A DNA stretch of 64,000 bases, taken from CAHJWO01 sp964245885. GTDB lineage: Bacteria > Verrucomicrobiota > Verrucomicrobiia > Chthoniobacterales > SZAS-18. Positions 32,298 through 40,172 of this stretch are shown here, in pieces. The stretch covers positions 1-64,000 of the forward strand of contig CAXTOX010000002.1 of assembly GCA_964245885.1 (NCBI GenBank), written 5' to 3'. Made by a program: the position numbers and the translations under genes. Below the pieces are notes generated by a model. That model ran no database searches. It was not told the DNA's origin and saw only the letters and a program-made list of their open reading frames with translations. Position 1 is the stretch's first letter, and every line of letters starts with the position of its first letter.

Positions 32298-33430
32298 TCA
32301 TCCATCCCGATGAAATCCGGCGACCGTTTCGCGGTAGATGCCGAAAAGCCGTTCGAAGACGCGCTGCCAGTTGTAACGCTCGGCAACGATCCCGCTGTTA
32401 CGAACCCCGATGGCTCGCAGGTCCTGGCGGCTCATGCGCTCGATGGCGGCGGCCAGCGACTCCGGCCGGTTCTCGGCCGCCCAGAACCCGAGATCACGGG
32501 CGTCCCGCACGCCTGGCTCTCCAGCGTGACGAGGCCGAACGTCTCCTGCACCCCCGGATGCACGAACAGGTCGGCCGCCCGGTAGAACCGCGCGAGTTCT
32601 CGCGGGTCGCTGCAATACGGATGCCAAGTGACCGCACCAGTTTTTTGGCCGAGAGCCTTGACCAGCCGCCGCTGCTGGCCGTCACCGATGACCATGAGAT
32701 GAAATTTGCCCGGTGCCCGGCGGCAGAGCCGGTGGAACGCGGCAAAGAGCGTCTGGGTGTTCTTCTCCGGTGAGAGCCGGCCGACGTACAGCAGCAGGGT
32801 GACACCCGGCGGCAGCTTGAGGTCGGCCCGCGCGGAACTGCCCGGTCCATCGCCGGGATGGAAAATCGACGGATCGACGCCGAGGTCGACCGTGGCGACG
32901 TTGTGTATCCCCCAATCCGACAGCACGGCCGCGAGCGGCGCGCAGGGGACCAACGTGCGGGCAAACCGGCTGTAGAGCGCCCGGACGTAGCGCCGGGCGG
33001 CGTCCATGACCATCGCGGTAGCGGTCCGACCAAAGAATTTCCCCACGGTGCGCAGGGATGCCTCAGGAAAGTGCGAATGGTAAAAACCCACCACCGGGAT
33101 GCCGAGCGCCTTGCCCGAGGCGAGCGCCTTCCAGGCGATCTGGTAAGGGTCGCCGGATTCGATGATGTCAGGTCGCTCGGCCTCCAGGATGCGCTCGACC
33201 GCCGACAGATTGATCAGCGCACGGTAGCGGGAGGTACGGGAGATCAGCGGCGAGTGGATGGTGTACACCCGCGTCGGCCCGTCGTCGCGCACTGCGGTCT
33301 CTGCTCCGGGCACGATGAGGACGTGCCGGTCGGCGGTGTGAACGCGCAGGTAGGCGGTCTTCTCCGCTAGATAGCGCTTCACCCCGCCACTGACGGGAGA
33401 ATAAAACTGGGTCAGGTCACAAATTTTCAA
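32298..33430 (-). pseudogene. GT4-type glycosyltransferase with a frameshift near its 3' end
   Basis: A GT-B fold glycosyltransferase (GT4/GT1-like): N-terminus LKICDLTQFYSPVSGGVKRY, donor-site region LLYVGRLSPEKNTQTL, and FVHPGVQETFGLVTLESQAC. After ESQACGTPVIS the frame leaves the family pattern, while a second frame immediately carries the expected FWAAENRPESLAAAI and C-terminus ending at 32298. The switch lies near 32480-32500 and about 15-20 residues expected between the two parts are missing, so it looks like a small deletion with frameshift (real or assembly). The start TTG overlaps the trxB stop (TTGA). Confidence 0.7.
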
Positions 33431-34404
33431 GCGGCGGCAGCCAGCTCCGGCGGGATCGGGGCCAGTTCCGCTCCGGGTTCCTCGGCGTGCTCGGTCAAGT
33501 AGCGTTCGGCGTCGAGCGCCGCCGCGCAGCCGTCGCCGGCCGCCCAGATCGCCTGACGGTAAACGTGGTCCGAAACGTCGCCGGCGGCGAAGACCCCGGG
33601 GATCGCCGTGGCTGTGCCGCGCGTTTTCAGCAGGTAGCCCTCCGCGTCGACGGGCAGTCTGTCGGCGAAAGGCTTGGTGTTCGGTTTGTGCCCGATGGCG
33701 ACGAACACGCACCGCACGGGCAGTTCGCTCTCGACGCCGGTGTTCACATTCTCCAGGCGAACCGCGCGCATCTCGCCTTCCGCGTCGGTCAGGTACTCGG
33801 CAACCTTGGTGTTCCAGACCGGCTCGATCTTGGGGTGCTCCAGGACGCGGGCGGTCATGATCTTGGAAGCGCGGAGGGTGTCCCGGCGGTGGACGAGGTA
33901 GACCTTCGAGGCGAAACGGGTCAAAAACAGTGCTTCCTCGGCTGCCGAGTCGCCGCCCCCGACGACGCAAACCGGCACGTTGCGGTAAAACGCTCCGTCG
34001 CAGGTCGCGCACGAGGTCAGCCCGTGGCCGATGAGCCGTTGCTCGTTGGGCAGTCCCAACCAGCGTGCCGCCGCCCCGCTGGCGACGATCAAGGTGCGGG
34101 TGTCAAGAGTCTCCTCCTCGTCGAGCCGGAGGGAGAGGAACCCGTCCTTCGGCTCGAAGCTGGTCAACTCGGCGTAGCGGAACTGCGCCCCGAAGTTCTC
34201 GGCCTGGCCCTTCATCCGCATGATGAGTTCGGGGCCGTCGATGCCTTCGGGGAAGCCGGGGAAGTTCTCGACCAGGGTCGTGGTCGACAGTTGGCCACCC
34301 GGATGACGGCCTTCGAGCACCACGGGGTTCAACCCACCGCGCGCCGCGTACACGGCGGCAGTCAGTCCGGCGCACCCGGTGCCGACGATCACAACTTTTT
34401 CCAT
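33427..34404 (-). CDS. trxB: Thioredoxin reductase
   Basis: A 325-residue FAD flavoprotein that reduces thioredoxin with NADPH in the cytoplasm. Signatures: FAD-binding VIVGTGCAGLTAAVYAARGG, redox-active CATCDG (Cys near residues 133 and 136), NADPH-binding VVGGGDSAAEEALFL, and GVFAAGDVSDHVYRQA near 280. The C-terminus ends in a short Glu/Ala-rich tail. The gene is first in a tight minus-strand run with a glycosyltransferase, GNAT and phage-type gene. A 180-base divergent region separates it from ribE. Confidence 0.96.
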   Translation of the reverse strand: MEKVVIVGTGCAGLTAAVYAARGGLNPVVLEGRHPGGQLSTTTLVENFPGFPEGIDGPELIMRMKGQAENFGAQFRYAELTSFEPKDGFLSLRLDEEETLDTRTLIVASGAAARWLGLPNEQRLIGHGLTSCATCDGAFYRNVPVCVVGGGDSAAEEALFLTRFASKVYLVHRRDTLRASKIMTARVLEHPKIEPVWNTKVAEYLTDAEGEMRAVRLENVNTGVESELPVRCVFVAIGHKPNTKPFADRLPVDAEGYLLKTRGTATAIPGVFAAGDVSDHVYRQAIWAAGDGCAAALDAERYLTEHAEEPGAELAPIPPELAAAA

Positions 34405-34584
34405 ACACTAATAAAGCCCATGACCCCCCTCCTCGGCAACCCCGGGCTGCCTCGTTGCAAGCGTTTTCCGGCAGGGAAGTCGAGCCTCTGCCGGCGCTCG
34501 CGGCCACGCGGCGGCGGGCATTATTTGCCGTGGAAAAGCTGTTTTTCTAGCCTTGCTCCCTTTTGTGAGCGTAACTGTCCGTTC

Positions 34585-35217
34585 ATGTTTACCGGCCTCG
34601 TCGAAGAAACCGGTCGCGTCATGTGGCTGCGGCGCAGCAGCCAGAGCGGCCTGCAAATCCAGATCGCCGCACCCGCGATCTGCCGCTCCCTGCACCGCGG
34701 AGACAGCGTGGCGGTCAACGGGTGCTGCCTGACGGTGGCCGCGCACCGGGGAGAACTCATCACGTTCGACCTTCTCCAGGAAACCCTGGACCGCACGAAC
34801 CTCCACAAGCTGCGGCCCGGTACCTTGGTAAACCTGGAGCGCGCCCTCCCGGCCGACGGCCGGCTCGGCGGTCACTTCGTCCAGGGGCACGTTGATTGCA
34901 CGGTGGCCATCACCGGCCTGGAGAAAAAGGGCGACGACTACCGGCTCGACATCGCGCTGCCGGAGGAATACTCCCATCTGGTGGTGATGAAGGGATCGGT
35001 CTGCATCAACGGCATCAGCCTGACAGTCGCCGGCATCCAGTCCAACAGCCTGACGGTGTGGATCATCCCTCACACCCGCGAGCAGACCAGCCTCAGCGCC
35101 GCGCAGGCCGGCGACCTCGTCAACCTGGAGTTCGACATCCTGGCCAAGTACGTCGAGCGGATGGTCGGGCGCACGCAGACGCCTCCCACCCATTTTACGG
35201 ACCGGGATCTGTCGTAA
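34585..35217 (+). CDS. ribE: Riboflavin synthase, alpha subunit
   Basis: A 210-residue enzyme making riboflavin from two 6,7-dimethyl-8-ribityllumazine molecules. The two tandem lumazine-binding domains are clear: MFTGLVEETGRV with VAVNGCCLTV, and GGHFVQGHVDCTVAI with VCINGISLTV. The second half ends in NLEFDILAKYVERM, typical of the family. It is isolated from other rib genes. I looked for an FMN riboswitch in the 180 bases upstream and saw none of its conserved stems. Confidence 0.96.
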   Translation: MFTGLVEETGRVMWLRRSSQSGLQIQIAAPAICRSLHRGDSVAVNGCCLTVAAHRGELITFDLLQETLDRTNLHKLRPGTLVNLERALPADGRLGGHFVQGHVDCTVAITGLEKKGDDYRLDIALPEEYSHLVVMKGSVCINGISLTVAGIQSNSLTVWIIPHTREQTSLSAAQAGDLVNLEFDILAKYVERMVGRTQTPPTHFTDRDLS

Positions 35218-35335
35218 GAAACACCGGTCGGGTGCGGCCGGTGGCGCGGTTCGCCGGCGATCGCGGGATCGTGCGACGCAATTCTGACGAAAATTTCTCT
35301 TGCAGAGGGAGTTAAGGACGTTTTTCTCCCGAGGC

Positions 35336-35362
35336 TTGTCAGTTCGCCAGGGCGCTTATAGA
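35336..35362 (+). promoter_or_regulatory. Possible promoter before the SprT-like gene (weak)
   Basis: TTGTCA (35336-35341) and TATAGA (35357-35362) resemble -35 and -10 hexamers, but the spacing is 15 bases, shorter than ideal, and there is no experimental support. It lies 46 bases before the start codon at 35408. An imperfect GGGTTC...GAACCC hairpin follows it. Confidence 0.25.
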
Positions 35363-35407
35363 CTGGGTTCCGCGAAGGTTTTTCACGCCGCGAACCCACC
35401 GTCCGAC

Positions 35408-35860
35408 ATGGCTAGCACAAAGCGTAAAATTGCTCATCCCAAGGCAGCCCTGCAGCGCATGCTGCCGTTCAACCACGAGGGGCGTTACTTCGACCTCAAG
35501 GCGATTTTCAACCGCATCAACGCACAGTATTTCCGCCGGACGCCATTGCGCGGCTACACCATCGAGTGGGGCCGTCGCCGCCGGCTGGCCCCGAAGGAAT
35601 ATTTCGTCTTCGGCACGATTCAGGAAGAAGATCGGATCATCCGCATCCACCCGCGGCTGGACGCGGCGTTCGTGCCGACGTGGTTTCTGGAGTACGTCAT
35701 CTACCACGAGATGCTGCACTCGCGCGTGCCCGACGAGTTTGGCTCCACCGGGCGGCGAAAGGTTCACACGGAGGAATTTCACCGCCGTGAACGCGAGTTT
35801 TACCACTACCGGCGTGCCCGCCGCTGGGAAGAGGAGAACCTCGTCCGCTTCCTGCGCTGA
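35408..35860 (+). CDS. SprT-like zinc metallopeptidase-fold protein
   Basis: A 150-residue protein with the SprT-like motif YHEMLHSRV (HExxH) at about 102-110 and a further HTEEFHRRE about 20 residues later, which supplies a third ligand. Residues 20-60 (YFDLKAIFNRINAQYF) form the usual N-terminal helix. SprT-like domains are putative zinc proteases; some eukaryotic relatives act on DNA-protein crosslinks, but bacterial function is mostly unknown. The ATG at 35408 is used. It is followed 23 bases later by the Nudix gene. Confidence 0.85.
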   Translation: MASTKRKIAHPKAALQRMLPFNHEGRYFDLKAIFNRINAQYFRRTPLRGYTIEWGRRRRLAPKEYFVFGTIQEEDRIIRIHPRLDAAFVPTWFLEYVIYHEMLHSRVPDEFGSTGRRKVHTEEFHRREREFYHYRRARRWEEENLVRFLR

Positions 35861-35883
35861 GTGCGGCCCGGCACATTTTCGGA

Positions 35884-36513
35884 ATGGACCCTTCTTCCCG
35901 GCTGGATTGGGCGCAACGCCTCCAGGCCATGGCGCAAACGGGCCTGACCTACGCCAGCGATCCGTTCGATATCGAGCGTTACACCGCCCTCCGGCGGATT
36001 GCCGCCGAGATGGCGGCGGACTCCTCCGAAGCGGAGATCGTGACGCTGGAGAAAGACTTCGCACGCGACACCGGGTACGCGACGCCGAAAGTGGATGTGC
36101 GGGGGGTGATTTTCGACGCCGAGGGCGAAATCCTGCTCGTGCGCGAGCGGTCGGATGGCAAATGGACCCTGCCCGGCGGTTGGGCGGACGTGGGTGACTC
36201 CCCATCCGAGAACGTCGAGCGCGAAATCTTCGAGGAAGCCGGTTTCCAAGCCCGGGCGACGAAGCTCCTTGCCGTCTACGACCGCAGCCGGCATGAACAT
36301 CCGCCCGTGCTGCATTACGTCTACAAATTGTTTTTCCTCTGCGAGATCACGGGCGGCGAAGCGGCGGCGGGCGGCACCCCGGAGACCGATGGCGTGGCGT
36401 TCTTCGCACAGGGTGAACTCCCGCCGCTTTCCACCGGCCGGGTGACCGCCGCGCAGCTTGACCGGTTTTTCGAGCGCCGCCTGCACCCGGAAGCGCCGAC
36501 CGACTTCGACTAG
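35884..36513 (+). CDS. Nudix hydrolase with N-terminal helical domain
   Basis: A 209-residue protein. The Nudix box (GGWADVGDSPSENVEREIFEE followed by AGF) is intact at about 98-120 and has all consensus Glu residues. The N-terminal 65 residues (DWAQRLQAMAQTGLTYASDP) match the extra domain found in ADP-ribose- or compound-hydrolysing Nudix proteins of the Nudix_hydro_N type. The substrate is not predictable from sequence. It lies 7 bases before the nucleotidyltransferase gene and may share its transcript. Confidence 0.92.
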   Translation: MDPSSRLDWAQRLQAMAQTGLTYASDPFDIERYTALRRIAAEMAADSSEAEIVTLEKDFARDTGYATPKVDVRGVIFDAEGEILLVRERSDGKWTLPGGWADVGDSPSENVEREIFEEAGFQARATKLLAVYDRSRHEHPPVLHYVYKLFFLCEITGGEAAAGGTPETDGVAFFAQGELPPLSTGRVTAAQLDRFFERRLHPEAPTDFD

Positions 36514-36520
36514 ACCGGCC

Positions 36521-37513
36521 ATGACGCAGCCTCCGCCTTCGATCAAGCAGGCGTTCGTGCTCGCGGCGGGCCTCGGCACACGCCTGCGGCCTCTGACCGA
36601 ACACCTGCCCAAGCCGCTGATCCCGATTGGCCTCAAGCCGCTGATCACCTTTGCGTTTGATCATCTCATCGCCGACCTGGGCGTGGAGGAGTTCATTGTC
36701 AATACGCACCATTGCGCCGGGGTTTACGCAGAGTTTTTCCCCGCCGCCGAGTACCGGGGAAGACCCTTGCGTTTCCGCCACGAGCCGACCCTGCTCGACA
36801 GTGCCGGCGGCATCAAAAACATCGCCGGGCTGCTCCGACCGGAGGGGGAGACGTTGATGGTGTACAATGGCGATATTCTGACCGACTTGCCGTTGGCACC
36901 CGTCCTGGCGCAGCACCGCGCAGCGGGCAACGAGGTCACCCTCGTCCTGCGTTCTTGCGACGGGCCGAAGCACATCTCCTGGGACCCGGCGAGCGGGCGG
37001 GTGCTGGACATCCGCAACCTGCTGGGCACCGGCTGGCCGGTGCAGCACGCGCTGAGTTGCGGTTACCTGATCGAACCCGCGTTCCTCAAAAGGATCCCCG
37101 CCGGCCAGCCCGCGTCGGTGATCCCGCTGTTTCTGGAGATGATCCGCCGTCGGGAAAAAATTGGCGGCGCGCTCGCCGACGCTGGGCAGTGGCGCGATCT
37201 GGGCACGCGCGAGGAGTACCTCCGAGCCCACCGTGAACTGCACGCACAATCGGCTGGTGGATCGTTCCCACGCTACGGCGCGCCCGACCCGGGCTGGCGC
37301 GAGTGGATTCACCCGTCCGCACGGGTGGCAGCCGACGCCGAACTGCGCGGAGCCTGCGTGCTGGGAGCCAACGCACGGGTGGGGGAGGGCGCCTGCCTGG
37401 AGAACACGATTTTGTGGCGCGAAGCAGAAATCGCTTCCTGTGCGCACTTGAAAAACTGTATCATCCGCACTTCCCAAACGGCGGGCGGCACGGTCGAAGA
37501 CCGTGTCTTCTAG
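36521..37513 (+). CDS. MurU-like sugar-1-phosphate nucleotidyltransferase
   Basis: A 330-residue nucleotidyltransferase with the opening FVLAAGLGTRLRPLTEHLPK (signature GxGTRLxPxTxxxPK), metal Asp in YNGDILTDL, and a C-terminal left-handed beta-helix-like repeat region. Together with the overlapping kinase gene it looks like the MurU/AmgK pair of Gram-negative peptidoglycan recycling, where MurNAc or GlcNAc is phosphorylated and converted to UDP-MurNAc. The C-terminal beta-helix is longer than in MurU, so a GDP- or UDP-sugar enzyme for polysaccharide is also possible. The stop overlaps the next start by 11 bases. Confidence 0.75.
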   Translation: MTQPPPSIKQAFVLAAGLGTRLRPLTEHLPKPLIPIGLKPLITFAFDHLIADLGVEEFIVNTHHCAGVYAEFFPAAEYRGRPLRFRHEPTLLDSAGGIKNIAGLLRPEGETLMVYNGDILTDLPLAPVLAQHRAAGNEVTLVLRSCDGPKHISWDPASGRVLDIRNLLGTGWPVQHALSCGYLIEPAFLKRIPAGQPASVIPLFLEMIRRREKIGGALADAGQWRDLGTREEYLRAHRELHAQSAGGSFPRYGAPDPGWREWIHPSARVAADAELRGACVLGANARVGEGACLENTILWREAEIASCAHLKNCIIRTSQTAGGTVEDRVF

Positions 37514-38552
37514 CGCTCGCTTTCCACTTCGTTTTCCCATCGTCCCTGCTTTGCTTTCCCAAGATTTGCTCATCCGGCAGACCCGCGTCCGGTTCGCCAC
37601 TCCTTCCGACGACGCCGTCGAGATCGTCCCCATCGAAAAAGGAGGCTCGGAGCGTAAGTTCTACCGCGTCCGACTGGCGCACCAGTCGCTCATCCTGGTC
37701 AAGTACAACGACCAGCGCGAGGAGAACAAACACTACGTGCGGATCGCCGAGGTGTTCGATGCCCTGGGCGTGCGCGCGCCCAAGATTTATTTCCACGACG
37801 AGGCCGAGGGGTTGATCTGGATGGAAGACCTCGGGGAACGCGACCTGTGGAGCTACCGGGAGGACCCTTGGGAAGTGCGTCGGCCCTACTACGAGTCGGC
37901 TCTGGAAGAAGTTTGGCGGCTGCACGACCGTGGGTGGCAAGGGCTGGCGCGCTTTCCGTTTACGTTGCAGAGCGAGTTCAACGCGGCCCTGTACCGTTGG
38001 GAACAGAAATATTTCTTCGAGAACTGCCTCGGGCGGTATTTCGAGAACCTGCACGACCCGGCCGTGGTGGCCAGTGTCGCCGCGTCGCCGGTCTGGAACC
38101 ACATCGCGGAGAAGCTGGCCGGTTGGCCCCGCGTGCTCGTGCACCGGGACTTCCAATCGCAGAACATCCTCATCCACGAGGAACACGCCCACCTCATCGA
38201 CTTCCAAGGGCTGCGTCCGGGTCTGGCCCACTACGACCTCGCCTCGCTGTTGTACGATCCCTACGTGAGGCTGGCACCGGGCGAACGCCGCGAGTTGCTG
38301 GATTTCTACCTGTCGCTCGGCCGCCGCACGGACCTGGGCGGCACGCGAGAGGCGTTCGACGAAATCTACCGTCTCTGCGCCGTTCAGCGGCTCATGCAGG
38401 CGTTGGGCGCGTACGGCTTCCTCGGCCTCGCCAAGGGAAAAGACCAGTTCCTCGCCCACGTGCCGCCGGCACTGGCGTCGTTGCGGGAGGTGACCGCCGG
38501 CGTGCTGGAACTGGAGGAGTTCCACGCGCTGCTGGTCGGCCTGCCGGCCTGA
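37503..38552 (+). CDS. AmgK-like sugar kinase (APH fold)
   Basis: A 349-residue protein kinase-like (aminoglycoside phosphotransferase fold) sugar kinase. Key segments: EKGGSERKFYRV (nucleotide loop), LVHRDFQSQNILI (catalytic Asp in HRDFQxxN near residue 215), and LIDFQGLRPG (metal-binding DFQ, near 233). The family includes AmgK, which phosphorylates MurNAc and GlcNAc at C1. The GTG at 37503 overlaps the nucleotidyltransferase stop, so the two are translationally coupled. Alternative: a related kinase for another sugar or a lipid-linked glycan. Confidence 0.78.
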   Translation: MSSSARFPLRFPIVPALLSQDLLIRQTRVRFATPSDDAVEIVPIEKGGSERKFYRVRLAHQSLILVKYNDQREENKHYVRIAEVFDALGVRAPKIYFHDEAEGLIWMEDLGERDLWSYREDPWEVRRPYYESALEEVWRLHDRGWQGLARFPFTLQSEFNAALYRWEQKYFFENCLGRYFENLHDPAVVASVAASPVWNHIAEKLAGWPRVLVHRDFQSQNILIHEEHAHLIDFQGLRPGLAHYDLASLLYDPYVRLAPGERRELLDFYLSLGRRTDLGGTREAFDEIYRLCAVQRLMQALGAYGFLGLAKGKDQFLAHVPPALASLREVTAGVLELEEFHALLVGLPA

Positions 38553-38563
38553 GACGAGGACCG

Positions 38564-39025
38564 TCAGCGCCCGAGTCGTTTGATCGCGGCATCGAGCCGG
38601 TCGAGTTCGACGGGCTTGCCGAGGTGCGCGTTGTATCCGGCGGCCAGACTGCGGTCGATATCCTCGTCGGTGTTGTAGCCGCTCACGATGATGGCACCGA
38701 GCCGCGGCGGATTGGCGGCGAGCCGGCCGAGCAGGTCCAGTCCGCTGCCGTCCGGCAGGTTCCTGTCGCAGACCAACACGTCGAACGTCTCCGTGTGGCA
38801 GAGAACTTCCGCCGCGGCCAAGCTCGCCGCGGCCTCCACTTTGTATCCACGCCGGCGAAGCAGAAGCGTCAGCGAACGGTTCGTGTCCTCGTGATCGTCC
38901 ACCAGCAGGACGCGGACGCCGGGAGCAGCGGAACCGGGAGTCTCATCAGCGGGCGCGAATGCCTGGACGCTGATGCGCTGTTCGGTCCAAAGGCGGACGG
39001 GGAACGGGTTTTTGCGGGACAACAT
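38564..39025 (-). CDS. Stand-alone response-regulator receiver domain
   Basis: About 153 residues from the ATG at 39025: an N-terminal 35-residue unstructured lead, then a receiver domain with VLLVDDHEDTNRSLTLL, phosphoacceptor Asp in VLVCDRNLPDGSGLDL, switch Ser in IIVSGYNTDED and the GKPVEL lysine. There is no output domain, so it could act in a phosphorelay or through protein contacts. Its two neighbours (AmgK-like kinase and GT2) are convergent and divergent, so it stands alone. Longer starts (39073, 39118) add no conserved sequence. Confidence 0.85.
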   Translation of the reverse strand: MLSRKNPFPVRLWTEQRISVQAFAPADETPGSAAPGVRVLLVDDHEDTNRSLTLLLRRRGYKVEAAASLAAAEVLCHTETFDVLVCDRNLPDGSGLDLLGRLAANPPRLGAIIVSGYNTDEDIDRSLAAGYNAHLGKPVELDRLDAAIKRLGR

Positions 39026-39281
39026 GGCGGAGTTCAGACACCCCGATTTTAGCGGTAAGAAGCCGGGGAACATGCAAACTTCGGCCCGGAAGCGAGACCC
39101 GGATGCCGGGCGCGGCAAAAACAGCGATCAGGGTAACCCTGACGGCACAATCAGTCGTTTGCCAAATCGCGATCAGACTATACAAAAAGCCCGTCGTCGA
39201 CTAATGCCCTATTTGCTGTCGCCCGGAGCAGTTCCGAAGGCGAGCCGAAAACTACTGCATCTTTATCCCGTCGCATCTCCT

Positions 39282-40016
39282 ATGGTTCTTTACAGTGATT
39301 GGGCTGCTATCGTGCCGATGGCAAACGAGGCAGAGGAGTTTGATCAGTTCATCGAAGTGTTGAAGAGGGTGCTCGACGGCATCGGGAACGGAAAATTTTA
39401 TTTCGTCATCGACAAGGCCACCAAGGACAACACCCTGGAACTCAGCCAAAAGCTCTCGGCGGCCGACCCCCGGTTCGTGACGGTGTGGGCACCGGAGAAC
39501 CGCAACGTGGTCGACGCTTACATCAAGGGCCTGCGCGTCGCTTACGAAGCCGGCCACGAGATCATCATCGAGATGGACGCGGGCCTGAGCCACGATCCAC
39601 GGGCGATCCCGATGTTCCTGCGCGTGCTCAACGAAGGCAACGAGTGCGCCTTTGGCAGCCGCTTCACCAACGGCGGATCGATGGGCACCTCGCCGCTGAA
39701 CCGGCGCGTCCTCTCGCGTACGGGTACGATCCTGAGCAATTGGCTGCTCGGCACGAAGATGTTCGACATGACGAGCGGGTTCCAGGGGTTCCACCGCCGT
39801 GTGGTCGGGCTGATCATCAGCTACCCATTTTTGTCAAAGGCGCATTTTTACCAGACGGAGATGCGCTACCTCCTGCGCAAGCACCGGTTCGCCGAGATTC
39901 CGATTCACTACACCGCGCCGTCCAAGAGCGTGTCGCAGAAAGCGATCAAGAACGCGGTGAGCACCCTGTTCTACTACTTCCGCAAGCGCCTGACGCTGCA
40001 CCCTGTCAGTTTGTAG
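39282..40016 (+). CDS. Family 2 glycosyltransferase (GT-A, dolichyl-phosphate-mannose-synthase-like)
   Basis: A 244-residue GT-A enzyme of the GT2 family: AAIVPMANEAEEF at the N-terminus, VIDKATKDNTLEL, DxD-like EMDAGLSHDP (metal and donor), and a C-terminal HAREIPIHYT-like segment with FAEIPIHYTAPSKSVSQKA. It probably transfers a sugar from a nucleotide donor to a lipid or other acceptor. The ATG at 39282 begins just before the conserved fold; an in-frame ATG at 39204 would add 26 residues. IR4 starts 37 bases after its stop. Confidence 0.85.
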   Translation: MVLYSDWAAIVPMANEAEEFDQFIEVLKRVLDGIGNGKFYFVIDKATKDNTLELSQKLSAADPRFVTVWAPENRNVVDAYIKGLRVAYEAGHEIIIEMDAGLSHDPRAIPMFLRVLNEGNECAFGSRFTNGGSMGTSPLNRRVLSRTGTILSNWLLGTKMFDMTSGFQGFHRRVVGLIISYPFLSKAHFYQTEMRYLLRKHRFAEIPIHYTAPSKSVSQKAIKNAVSTLFYYFRKRLTLHPVSL

Positions 40017-40052
40017 CGGTGCGGTGGTCGCCGGTTGGTGGTTTCATCTGAG

Positions 40053-40140
40053 ATGGGGCCGCGGCGCTGCGTCGCCGCGTCTGCGCTGGCGGGGGATGCC
40101 TTCCAGAACCAGACGCGGCGACGCAGCGCCGCGGCCCCAT
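40053..40140. repeat. Long inverted repeat IR4
   Basis: Arms 40053-40083 and 40110-40140 are perfect reverse complements over 31 bases (ATGGGGCCGCGGCGCTGCG and onward) with a 26-base spacer. The arms also contain the self-complementary GGCGCTGCGTCGCC. It lies between the GT2 stop (40016) and the 3' end of the glycosyltransferase gene at 40173, so it could serve convergent transcripts. It shares no clear sequence with IR1-IR3. Confidence 0.93.
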
Positions 40141-40172
40141 GGGAGAACGGCCACACCTTTGCTGAAATTGGT

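Noticed and set aside
34405..34584. FMN riboswitch upstream of ribE
   Set aside because: The region lacks the conserved stems and GTACAGTC-like core of that riboswitch; I see only general GC-rich sequence.
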